Assembly: GCA_964512045.1 (NCBI GenBank)
Contig: CAZEJK010000118.1
Coordinates: forward strand, 1 to 15,919
Reading direction: 5' to 3'
Length of the DNA stretch: 15,919 nucleotides
Source: CAZEJK01 sp964512045
GTDB lineage: Bacteria; Acidobacteriota; Thermoanaerobaculia; Thermoanaerobaculales; Sulfomarinibacteraceae
Shown one piece after another: positions 1 to 7,994 of the stretch. Below the pieces are notes generated by a model. That model was not told the origin of the DNA. It saw only the letters and a program-made list of their open reading frames with translations, and searched no databases. The position numbers were made by a program, and so were the translations under genes. Every line of letters starts with the position of its first letter. Position 1 is the first letter of the stretch.

Positions 1-249
1 CCTCGCTGCAGGCTCCATCCTGCCGACGGGACGAGCTTTTCGCAGGAACCGGAGCACGCGAGGAAGCGCGTCTCTCAGCGGGGTTCTGCATCTCAGCATG
101 GCGCACGTGCGCCGGGCTCAACCCCACGCCTGCAAACGATTGCGCACATCTTGACGCAGCGGTGGGGTTCATCCCCGCCGGCGGTAGCCCTCGATGATTG
201 GGACAGCTCCATCCGCCCTCGGGCGGGGCAACCCATCGCCCACCCGCCC

Positions 250-268
250 GGCCCGCGAGACGCGGGCC
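250..268 (+). repeat. REP-like palindrome, copy 1
   Basis: GGCCCGCG, loop AGA, CGCGGGCC: a perfect 8-bp stem with a 3-base loop. The core GCCCGCGAGACGCGGGC is matched, in opposite orientation, by the palindrome at 304-322. The two cores differ only at one paired position, C:G here against T:A there, so the stem is preserved. On the 3' side both are followed by two bases and then CCACA. Paired opposite-facing palindromes of this type resemble REP/BIME elements; no RAYT transposase is in the window. Confidence 0.55.
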
Positions 269-303
269 GCCACAACCGGATCGCGACGCTCTTCAACTGT
301 GGA

Positions 304-322
304 AGCCTGCGTCTCGCAGGCT
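304..322 (-). repeat. REP-like palindrome, copy 2 (inverted), possible operon terminator
   Basis: On the plus strand AGCCTGCG, loop TCT, CGCAGGCT: a perfect 8-bp stem. Read on the minus strand its core GCCTGCGAGACGCAGGC matches copy 1 apart from one compensatory base pair. It begins 25 bases past the stop codon of the last ORP-like gene on that gene's strand. It could end or stabilise the transcript, but no run of T follows the stem, so an intrinsic terminator of the usual kind is not shown. Confidence 0.5.
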
Positions 323-347
323 CAGGGATGGGTGGGTTCGGGGGACG

Positions 348-743
348 TCAGGCGTGGTGCCGGTGGCCGTGGCCATGACCATGGTCGTGGCCGCAGTCGC
401 CGCTGGAGTGGTCGCACTCCTGGTCGTCGGTCCTCAAGCTCCCGCCGAGAAACTGCAGCACCAGCTCCGCCGGCGTCCCACCGAGGGCCCCCGCGATCAC
501 ATCCACACCGTGGGCCGCGAACATCTGCCGCGCTCGCCCCCCCATACCACCGACGATCACCGCATCGACACCCTGCTCCGCCACCCAGCCGGGCAGCACG
601 CCAGGACCGTGGGGCGGCGGTGTCACGGACGTCTCACCAACGACCTCACGCTTGGCAGGGTCCACATCGACCATGGCCAGCTCCTGGCAACGGCCGAAGT
701 GCTGGCAGAGCTGACCGTTCTCCACAGGAATTGCAAACCGCAT
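348..743 (-). CDS. NifX/NifB-type dinitrogenase Fe-Mo cofactor family protein with His-rich tail
   Basis: A 131-residue protein starting MRFAIPVENGQLCQHFGRC. This is the typical opening of the dinitrogenase iron-molybdenum cofactor (NifX/NifB C-terminal, ORP-like) fold, which binds metal clusters. The later part has the family's GVDAVIVGGMGGRARQMF segment (59-75) before a short hydrophobic strand. Cys13 and Cys19 lie near the N-terminus. The last 22 residues (110-131) hold two Cys and eight His, several in an alternating Gly-His pattern, and probably bind metal. The ATG at 743 has a purine-rich AAGGGGAA upstream; the longer upstream frame lacks family similarity and overlaps the preceding gene. 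It is last in a four-gene operon, 61 bp after the second MinD-like ATPase. A role in metal-cluster carriage with those ATPases is inferred; its metal is unknown and it need not be linked to nitrogenase. Confidence 0.85.
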   Translation of the reverse strand: MRFAIPVENGQLCQHFGRCQELAMVDVDPAKREVVGETSVTPPPHGPGVLPGWVAEQGVDAVIVGGMGGRARQMFAAHGVDVIAGALGGTPAELVLQFLGGSLRTDDQECDHSSGDCGHDHGHGHGHRHHA

Positions 744-804
744 GACTCGTTCCCCTTTCTCGGAAGCCCGACGCACGGTCGAGCCGAATCGTTCACACCA
801 CTGC

Positions 805-1725
805 TCACAGCACCGAAAGCTCGCTCCAGGTATCCAGCGATTGGCCGCGCACCCACCCAGCAAGTCGCTGGGCACACGCCTCCAGCCGAGCCGCCACGTC
901 CCCGTTGCCGTCGGCAAGCGTCCGACAGTCCCGCTGGAGCCGTGGCACCTCCTCCGAGTAGGGCAGCTTGGCCAGCACCGGCACCCGGCGGGCCGACAGC
1001 TCGCGCTCCAGCCGGGCGGTCAGCTCGGGGTTGAGATCGCTCTTGTTGATGACGGCGGCCGCCGGCAGCTGAAAGTGCTCCACAGTTCGCAGCAGACGCT
1101 CGAGGTCGGACACCGCGCTCGGGGACGGCTCGGTCACCGTCAGCACCAGATCGACGCCGGTGAGGGCAGAGATCGCCGGGCAGGCAATCCCCGGCGGACC
1201 ATCCACCAGCACCAGGTCCGCGCCCACCTCGCCCGCACGCTCGCCCGCGCGCTGGCGAACCTGGTGGACCAGCTTGCCGCTGCTCTCGCCTCCGGGCTCG
1301 AGGCGCGCCCACACCATTGGCCCGAGGCGACATCTTCCCTCGAGCCAGCTGCCGACCGGTCGGCTCATCAGCTCGATCGCAGCCTCCGGGCAGACCACCG
1401 CGCAGGCGCCGCACCCTTCGCACGCGTACGGACGTACCTGGGGGACACCGTCCGGGCCCGCGGTCAGCGCCTCGAAGCGGCAATGATCGAAGCATGCCCC
1501 GCATGCCGAGCAGGCATCCCTATCGATCACAGCCAGCTCGCCAGCCGAGAACGGATGCGCGGTGGACGCCTCCGGCGTCAGCAGCAGCGGCAAGTTGGAG
1601 GCGTCCACATCAGCGTCCGCCAGCACCATCCGGACCCCAGCCCTGGCCAAAAACGCAGCCAAACCCGCCGTCACCGACGTCTTCCCAGTTCCGCCCTTTC
1701 CGGAGAGCACGACGATCGTCCGCAT
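805..1725 (-). CDS. MinD/ParA-superfamily P-loop ATPase with inserted 2x[4Fe-4S] ferredoxin domain
   Basis: A 306-residue cytoplasmic ATPase of the 'MinD superfamily P-loop ATPase containing an inserted ferredoxin domain' group. The deviant Walker A motif SGKGGTGKTS is at 8-17, with signature Lys10 and Lys15. The Walker A' DADVD is at 37-41, and the Walker B-like VDGPPG is around 174-179. Residues 72-112 carry two complete CxxCxxCxxxC motifs (Cys72, 75, 78, 82 and Cys102, 105, 108, 112), enough for two [4Fe-4S] clusters. The ATG at 1725 follows AAGGAGGG, placed inside the end of the previous gene. One base separates the two genes, so translational coupling is likely. The same pairing occurs in Desulfovibrio orange-protein (ORP) loci, where such ATPases form a complex with a NifX-like metalloprotein and have been linked to cell division. 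The biochemical substrate here is unknown. Confidence 0.9.
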   Translation of the reverse strand: MRTIVVLSGKGGTGKTSVTAGLAAFLARAGVRMVLADADVDASNLPLLLTPEASTAHPFSAGELAVIDRDACSACGACFDHCRFEALTAGPDGVPQVRPYACEGCGACAVVCPEAAIELMSRPVGSWLEGRCRLGPMVWARLEPGGESSGKLVHQVRQRAGERAGEVGADLVLVDGPPGIACPAISALTGVDLVLTVTEPSPSAVSDLERLLRTVEHFQLPAAAVINKSDLNPELTARLERELSARRVPVLAKLPYSEEVPRLQRDCRTLADGNGDVAARLEACAQRLAGWVRGQSLDTWSELSVL

Positions 1726-1726
1726 C

Positions 1727-2569
1727 CTACCCTCCTTCCGGCGCCAGGGCTCGCAGCTGCTCCCGCAACGCTGCCAGCTCCGGGGCGATCTGCGGAGCCG
1801 CCGTCACCAGCGGCACGGCACGCGCGTACGCTTCCGCCACCGAGCGGAGGTGGGGAATCTCCAGCAGCACCGGCACGCCGCGCTCGCGGCACAGCTCGCG
1901 CACCCCGGAGTCGCCCCAGTCGGCACGGTTGATCACCACCCCGGCGGGACGGCCGATCGAAGCCACCGCTTCGAGGGCGTCGGCAAGATCGTGCCGACCG
2001 AAAGGTGTGGGCTCGGTCACCAGCAGGACCACATCGCACGCCTCGACGACCGCCACCATCGGGCACGCCGTCCCCGGAGAGGCATCGATGATCACGTCCC
2101 GAGTGTCGGGCAGACGCGAGAGCGCAGCGCGGATCACCGGCACCGGCTGTGCCTCGCCTTCGCGCAGCACGCCCTGCAGGAACGGAAACCCGTTCGAGCG
2201 GCCCAGCTTCAGCTCCCCGACCTGGCGCGGCACCTCATCCAGTGCATCATGAGGGCACGCCAGCACGCACGCCCCGCAGGCGTGACACAGCTCCGGAAAC
2301 ACCAGCCACTGCCCACCGGCGACTGCCAGCGCATTGAACCGGCACGTCGCCGCACAGGTTCCCGACAGCTGACACCGCTCGCCGTTGACCTTCGGCACCT
2401 GCACGGTGACCGCCTCGGTGGACTCGATCTCCGGGGCCAGTAGCACGTGTGTGTTCGGCCCCTCCACGTCGCAGTCCACCAGGGCAGCGTCCTTCCACGC
2501 CAGGGCGCACGACACGGCAAGCGACGTCTTGCCCGTGCCGCCCTTGCCGCTCGCGACTGCGACTCTCAC
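1727..2569 (-). CDS. MinD/ParA-superfamily P-loop ATPase with ferredoxin insert, first cluster degenerate
   Basis: A 280-residue paralogue of the next gene. The deviant Walker A is ASGKGGTGKTS at 6-16, then VDCDVEGPN at 31-39 as the A' motif and IIDASPGTACP at 160-170 as the Walker B region. The inserted ferredoxin domain spans about 62-110. Its second cluster motif is complete (Cys95, 98, 101, 105, then Pro). The first reads CQLSGTCAATC (66-76), so the second ligand position is Ser69 rather than Cys. That cluster may be a three-Cys cluster, use Ser, or be lost. The start is GTG at 2569, sharing a GTGA overlap with the stop of the upstream NifX-like gene, which indicates tight coupling. It probably works as a partner of the neighbouring ATPase in an ORP-like complex; this is inferred from context. 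Confidence 0.88.
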   Translation of the reverse strand: MRVAVASGKGGTGKTSLAVSCALAWKDAALVDCDVEGPNTHVLLAPEIESTEAVTVQVPKVNGERCQLSGTCAATCRFNALAVAGGQWLVFPELCHACGACVLACPHDALDEVPRQVGELKLGRSNGFPFLQGVLREGEAQPVPVIRAALSRLPDTRDVIIDASPGTACPMVAVVEACDVVLLVTEPTPFGRHDLADALEAVASIGRPAGVVINRADWGDSGVRELCRERGVPVLLEIPHLRSVAEAYARAVPLVTAAPQIAPELAALREQLRALAPEGG

Positions 2570-2940
2570 CAGCCGCCTCGCCTGCCCCTCCCGCCGTTGG
2601 GCGCCGCGATCGGCTCGAGCTGGTTGGCGTTAAACGCAGTCACCGCGTCGCGCACGGTGGTCGAGTTCGAGCCCACGGCATACACATTGACGCCTGCGGC
2701 GGCGATCACCTGGAACGCCTTGGGACCGCACGCACCGGTCAAGATCGCCTGCACTCCGGCAGCCACCACGTTCGAGGCCGCGCTGATGCCGGCCCCGTGT
2801 GCCTCGACTACCGCCTCATTGCGCTCAGACGACGACTCCATCGTCTCGGTATCGACGAACACAAAGTACGGCGCCCGGCCGAACCGTCCGTCCAACGGTG
2901 CATCCAGACCACCATCCGTCGCTGTCACACATACCTTCAT
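2566..2940 (-). CDS. NifX/NifB-type dinitrogenase Fe-Mo cofactor family protein (ORP-like)
   Basis: A 124-residue protein of the NifX/NifB cofactor-binding fold. It opens MKVCVTATDGGLDAPLDGRF (1-20), then continues with an aromatic-rich FVFVD strand. GAGISAA follows, and then GVQAILTGACGPKAFQVI, the family's conserved core. The C-terminus is Gly/Arg-rich (ends GGRGRRGGW). The ATG at 2940 is preceded by AGGGGGTG at good spacing; an upstream in-frame ATG at 2991 lies in or past the predicted promoter and has no family similarity, so it was rejected. It is the first gene of the operon and overlaps the first MinD-like ATPase by four bases. By analogy with Desulfovibrio ORP it may carry a Mo- or Cu/Mo-containing cluster, but no metal can be assigned from sequence. 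Confidence 0.87.
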   Translation of the reverse strand: MKVCVTATDGGLDAPLDGRFGRAPYFVFVDTETMESSSERNEAVVEAHGAGISAASNVVAAGVQAILTGACGPKAFQVIAAAGVNVYAVGSNSTTVRDAVTAFNANQLEPIAAPNGGRGRRGGW

Positions 2941-2982
2941 GCTCACCCCCTGGCGGTGGCACGACTGCCACCCGCGAACCGG

Positions 2983-3011
2983 AGTGTACACCGTAAACCA
3001 TTGTCCATCAA
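2983..3011 (-). promoter_or_regulatory. Predicted sigma70-type promoter of the ORP-like operon
   Basis: On the minus strand TTGATG (3011-3006) and TACACT (2988-2983) are separated by exactly 17 bases, matching four of six consensus positions in each box. The predicted start of transcription, near 2976, gives a leader of about 35 bases before the ATG at 2940. This differs from the sigma54 control reported for Desulfovibrio orp operons; I saw no clear GG-N10-GC element here. Confidence 0.5.
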
Positions 3012-3019
3012 CTGTTTAA

Positions 3020-3041
3020 GGAACATTTGCGCAACTGTTCC
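3020..3041. promoter_or_regulatory. 22-bp palindrome, probable regulator binding site
   Basis: GGAACA and TGTTCC arms flank the self-complementary core TTGCGCAA, with one mismatched pair (T/C) between arm and core; 20 of 22 positions pair. The centre is about 54 bp upstream of the predicted start of the ORP-like operon and just beyond its -35 box, a placement typical of an activator site. A second CAACTGTT occurs at 3009-3016, a direct repeat of 3032-3039 at a 23-bp offset. The site lies 140 bp before the divergent adenine deaminase gene and could act on either side. No family is assigned. Confidence 0.5.
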
Positions 3042-3181
3042 AGCGACCATAATGGAGCACCTTGAGACGAGCGATTCCTGATTGCAACAGTCGTTGATAC
3101 ACGTCGAATCGCCGACCGCGAACCCGAGGAGAAACGGGGTCCCGGGACACTTCCACTGAGCGCGCCGAGTACACTGGAGCC

Positions 3182-4900
3182 ATGGACCGACAGCATCTTC
3201 TCGGCGTGGCCCGCGGTGACATTCCGGCCGATCTGGTGGTGCGGGGCGCCCGCCTCGTCAACGTGTTCACCGGCACCATCGAACGCGGGGACATCGCCGT
3301 CGCCGGGGAGACCATTGCGGCGATCGGCGAGGTTTCTCTGGCAGGCGACGAGATCCGCGCGGATGGACACACCGTGATCCCCGGCCTGATCGACACCCAC
3401 GTCCACATCGAGTCGAGCATGGTGTCGCCGCAGCAGTTCGCTCGCGCCGTGGCCGTTCGCGGCGTGACCACTGTCGTGTGCGATCCGCACGAGATCGCCA
3501 ACGTATCCGGGCTGGCGGGCGTGTACAGCATGCTCCAGGCGAGCGAAGGGCTCCCGATCACCATCTTCTTCAATGCGCCGTCGTGCGTCCCGGCCACACA
3601 CCTGGCAACCGCCGGTGCGTCGCTCGGCGCCGCCCCGCTCGGCGCTCTCCTGGACCATCCGCGGATCCTCGGTCTCGCCGAGGTGATGAACGTGCCAGGC
3701 ACGGTGCTCGGCGACCCTGAGGTTCTGGCCAAGCTAGACAGGTTTGCCGATCGACCGATGGACGGCCATGCGCCAGGGGTGTCCGGACCGTGGCTCAACG
3801 CCTACGTCGCAGCCGGCATCAGCACCGACCACGAGTGCATTACTGCCGAGGAGGCGCGTGAGAAGCTCGCCCGCGGGCTGCGGGTACTGATCCGCGAGGG
3901 CACCGGCGCCAAGAACCTCCGAGCGCTCCTCGAGGTCGTCACGCCGGCCACCTCCCGGCGGTGTGCGTTCTGCACCGACGATCGCCACCCGCACGATCTC
4001 CTGGATGAGGGCTCGATCGACCACATGGTCCGGACCGCCATCGCTCTCGGTCTCGACCCGGTGACAGCCGTCCAGCTGGCGACCCTCAACGGGGCCGAGA
4101 CGTTCGGTCTCGGGGACCGGGGCGCGATCGCGCCGGGGCGCCGAGCGGACCTGGTGGTCGTCGATGACGTGAGAACGTGTCAGCCGCGCCACGTAGTGGC
4201 CGGCGGCCGCTGGATCGTACGCGACGGAGCGCTGACCACCTCATGGAGCGAAGCCAGCTCAGCGGAGACCGCCTGGCCCTCGAGCTCCGTACGGATCCCG
4301 TTGGACCAGCTCGATCTCACTGTGCCGGCTCGCGGCGATACCATCCGTGTAATCGGTCTCGTACCAGGGCAGATCGTCACGGAGCATCGGACGACTCGGC
4401 CCACCATCCACAACGGTCGCGTCGTGGCCGACGCACACCGCGATCTCGCGCACCTGGTGGTTGTGGAGCGTCACCATGGCAGCGGTGCCATCGGGCACGG
4501 GTTCGTGCAGGGGCTCGGGCTGCAGCGTGGGGCGATCGCCTCAACAGTGGCGCACGATCATCACAACCTGATCGTGGCGTCGATGGACGACGCCAGTCTT
4601 CGGGCCGCAATCGTGACAGTAATCAACAACGGCGGTGGTCTCGCGGCGTGCCGCGGCGAGGAGGTCCTCGCGTCGATGCCGCTACCGATCGCCGGGCTGA
4701 TGAGCGACCAATCGCTGGAGGCTACACGGTCACAGCTCGATGCGCTCGTCGCGGCGGCCCGGCAGCTGGGAGCGACCGGGCCGGATCCGTTCATGAGCCT
4801 GTCGTTTCTCGCGCTCGAGGTGATCCCGTCGCTGAAGCTGACCGACCGTGGCCTGGTGGACGTGGAGCGGTTCGAGCTCGTGAATCTGTGGGTCCAGTAG
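3182..4900 (+). CDS. ade: Adenine deaminase
   Basis: A 572-residue cytoplasmic amidohydrolase that converts adenine to hypoxanthine and ammonia (EC 3.5.4.2) in purine salvage. The metal-site motif DTHVHIESSM is at 71-80 (His73, His75, Glu77). It is followed by CDPHEIANV (100-108), AEVMN (166-170), DGHAPG (194-199), STDHE (214-218) and CTDDRHP (264-270), all hallmarks of the Ade family. The separate C-terminal adenine deaminase domain runs from about 390 to 565. Length is normal for the family. The ATG at 3182 has GGAG seven bases upstream. The gene stands alone, divergent from the ORP-like operon across 241 bp; I could not identify a convincing promoter or a purine riboswitch in front of it. 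The C-terminal domain and the full set of motifs argue against a dihydroorotase or cytosine deaminase. Confidence 0.96.
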   Translation: MDRQHLLGVARGDIPADLVVRGARLVNVFTGTIERGDIAVAGETIAAIGEVSLAGDEIRADGHTVIPGLIDTHVHIESSMVSPQQFARAVAVRGVTTVVCDPHEIANVSGLAGVYSMLQASEGLPITIFFNAPSCVPATHLATAGASLGAAPLGALLDHPRILGLAEVMNVPGTVLGDPEVLAKLDRFADRPMDGHAPGVSGPWLNAYVAAGISTDHECITAEEAREKLARGLRVLIREGTGAKNLRALLEVVTPATSRRCAFCTDDRHPHDLLDEGSIDHMVRTAIALGLDPVTAVQLATLNGAETFGLGDRGAIAPGRRADLVVVDDVRTCQPRHVVAGGRWIVRDGALTTSWSEASSAETAWPSSSVRIPLDQLDLTVPARGDTIRVIGLVPGQIVTEHRTTRPTIHNGRVVADAHRDLAHLVVVERHHGSGAIGHGFVQGLGLQRGAIASTVAHDHHNLIVASMDDASLRAAIVTVINNGGGLAACRGEEVLASMPLPIAGLMSDQSLEATRSQLDALVAAARQLGATGPDPFMSLSFLALEVIPSLKLTDRGLVDVERFELVNLWVQ

Positions 4901-5046
4901 CGCCAGGACTCTGCACGCTCGCGCGAGCTCTACGATCCGGTTCGATCAGACCGAAGCGGGTCCGGTCGACGCGATGGCCAGGGCTGCGAGGCTCCAGGGT
5001 CCGCTGCGCCCCCGCGAAACCGCGGCCTGGGCCCGGTTCCGCGCCC
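4901..5046. other. Non-coding spacer 3' of ade with a small hairpin
   Basis: No gene is visible. A hairpin CCGCG-AAAC-CGCGG lies at 5012-5025, about 110 bases beyond the ade stop, and could end the ade transcript, though no T-run follows. The region leads directly into intergenic repeat copy A, and together they form a 344-bp gap between two converging genes. Confidence 0.4.
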
Positions 5047-5245
5047 GCGTAGCTGTGAGGTATTAGTCGTTGGGTATTCGCTCCCCCACCAAACCAGTCT
5101 CACTCGCAGGAGCAACGACGCCACAGCCCGGCTCCGGTCCTGGCCCCGGTCCTGGCCCCGGTCCCGGCCCCGACAGCCGGCACCCGGCCATCCGGTCCCC
5201 GGCGATCATGCTTCGAATTCTCGAAGATACGGCTCCGTGAGCCGC
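5047..5245 (-). repeat. Intergenic repeat, copy A
   Basis: About 200 bp that recur at 9291-9462. An identical 43-bp block (5098-5140 = 9338-9380) and a 38-bp block (5208-5245 against 9425-9462, 37 identities) flank a variable C/G-rich middle. A looser match extends left to about 5047. The 38-bp block holds two hairpins: a CGGCTC/GAGCCG stem with a 3-base loop at 5230-5244 and a CTTCGA/TCGAAG stem with a 4-base loop at 5211-5226. The minus-strand orientation is chosen because each copy sits directly 3' of a minus-strand gene; here the first hairpin abuts the EcsC stop codon. Possible readings are a terminator or processing element, a REP-like or MITE-like sequence, or a small structured RNA. 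Confidence 0.75.
5134..5169 (+). repeat. 12-bp tandem repeat inside repeat copy A
   Basis: Three direct copies of CCGGTCCTGGCC; the third has a single T-to-C change. This array accounts for part of the length difference from copy B, where the corresponding segment (from 9374) has one recognisable unit followed by diverged sequence. It looks like a minisatellite-type tract within the larger element. Confidence 0.8.
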
Positions 5246-6072
5246 TAATCTGAGCCTCCTCCATCAGCAGCGGGCACGGCGCCACGCTGACGGATCGCCG
5301 CATACGCCGAGCGCACTGCCTCGGCGCCGTACGTCCGCTCCAGCCGGCGGACGATGAAGTGGCCGCGGGCCATGTCCTGGAAGTGGTCGATGAACATGAT
5401 GTTGATGGTGGCTCCGCCGAGGGCGCCGAGCAGCGGTACGCCCTGGGCCATGATCTTCTCGGCCACCACGGTGTTGAACCGTGACGCGATCTGCGCCAGC
5501 AGCCGCACCAGCACCGGAGCGCTCTCCTCCACCGTGGCCCGTTGCGCCACGTACCGCGCTGCATCGGTCACCGCGCGGGCGAGCGCTGCACGGACCGCGA
5601 AGTAGGCGCTGTCCACGGCATCGTCAGTGGACGTGCGTCCGCCGAGGGCGAACACCTCCAAGCAGGCGAGCTGACCACCGATCGACTCGAGGTTCTCGCC
5701 CTCCGAGCGTGCGATGTCCGCCACCGAGCGGAGAATGACGGTCGTGGTTACCGGCAGCTCCACTGCCAGCGCCGGCAGCCCGAACGCTCCTCCCGCTGCG
5801 CCTGTCGCGCCAACGGCCAGCGAGTGCGCCCACCCCCAGCTGCGCCGCCGGGGTCCCTGCTCCGGTAGCGTCTTCAGCGCCACGCGCAACGCAGTGCGCA
5901 GCGAGGTCTGAACGGCCGTGCTGAGCTTGTGCGACGCTCCCGACGGCAACCGGTCGAACACCATCTCGATCGGCGCCCCGACGGCATCCGCGAGGCGCGC
6001 GATGAAGCTCGGCGACTCCAGCAAGGCCACCGCCCGCTCCAGGTCGAGGACATCGGTGTGGGTCATCTCCAT
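5245..6072 (-). CDS. EcsC family protein
   Basis: About 275 residues, matching the EcsC family (named after Bacillus subtilis EcsC), whose biochemical function is not established. Supporting features are a glycine-rich hydrophobic stretch at about 84-120 and the conserved C-terminal signature FIDHFQDMARGHFIVRRLE after a second hydrophobic Gly-rich segment (about 205-225). These segments may associate with the membrane. The start is uncertain. ATG at 6072 or 6066 begins close to conserved sequence, ATG at 6102 adds ten residues, and a GTG at 6123 would overlap guaA. None has a clear ribosome site, and 6072 was chosen provisionally. It lies just behind guaA on the same strand, so co-transcription is likely. 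Its stop codon directly adjoins the hairpin of repeat copy A. Confidence 0.85.
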   Translation of the reverse strand: MEMTHTDVLDLERAVALLESPSFIARLADAVGAPIEMVFDRLPSGASHKLSTAVQTSLRTALRVALKTLPEQGPRRRSWGWAHSLAVGATGAAGGAFGLPALAVELPVTTTVILRSVADIARSEGENLESIGGQLACLEVFALGGRTSTDDAVDSAYFAVRAALARAVTDAARYVAQRATVEESAPVLVRLLAQIASRFNTVVAEKIMAQGVPLLGALGGATINIMFIDHFQDMARGHFIVRRLERTYGAEAVRSAYAAIRQRGAVPAADGGGSD

Positions 6073-6113
6073 GGGGCCATGGTAGCTCGGATCTGCGGTC
6101 ATGCCGATCGGGG

Positions 6114-7931
<1,818 letters not shown>

Positions 7932-7994
7932 GTCTCCCCCGTTTCGAGGCGATTCTACCGGCTGGTCCTGCCACCGTCGAGGTCTCGACGGGTC

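Larger units (their letters stand above)
1..347. other. Non-coding region rich in hairpins
   Basis: No open reading frame here looks like a real protein; the possible frames are low-complexity Arg/Pro/Gly-rich readings of GC-rich DNA. The region lies 3' of the ORP-like operon. It contains several strong inverted repeats: a 14-bp perfect palindrome GGCGCACGTGCGCC at 100-113, a CCGCCC/GGGCGG pair around 210-225, and two related 8-bp-stem hairpins at 250-268 and 304-322, listed separately. I see no tRNA, rRNA or known riboswitch. It may be a REP-like intergenic element, possibly also serving as the 3' end of the operon transcript. Confidence 0.5.

Noticed and set aside
304..322. Classical rho-independent terminator after the ORP-like operon
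   Set aside because: The stem is strong but the following bases on the minus strand (TTCCACAG) contain no T-run; the related palindrome nearby fits a REP-like element better.
1..347. tRNA, riboswitch or CRISPR in the hairpin-rich left end
   Set aside because: No cloverleaf, no conserved riboswitch core and no regularly spaced direct repeats were found; the two palindromes are inverted relative to each other.
348..2940. Part of a nitrogenase (nif) gene cluster
   Set aside because: NifX-like domains occur widely in anaerobes without nitrogenase, and no nifHDK, nifB, nifE or nifN is present; the MinD/ferredoxin partners favour an ORP-type set.
3000..3015. FNR/CRP-like site near TTGAT in the ORP-like promoter
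   Set aside because: Only one half-site (TTGAT) is present; the second half ATCAA is missing at the required spacing, and TTGATG is better explained as the -35 box.
4930..5124. Minus-strand 64-residue frame beginning MASLLLRVRL in repeat copy A
   Set aside because: A similar stretch is read in copy B only because the 43-bp DNA block is identical; the frames diverge at once outside it and there is no ribosome site.
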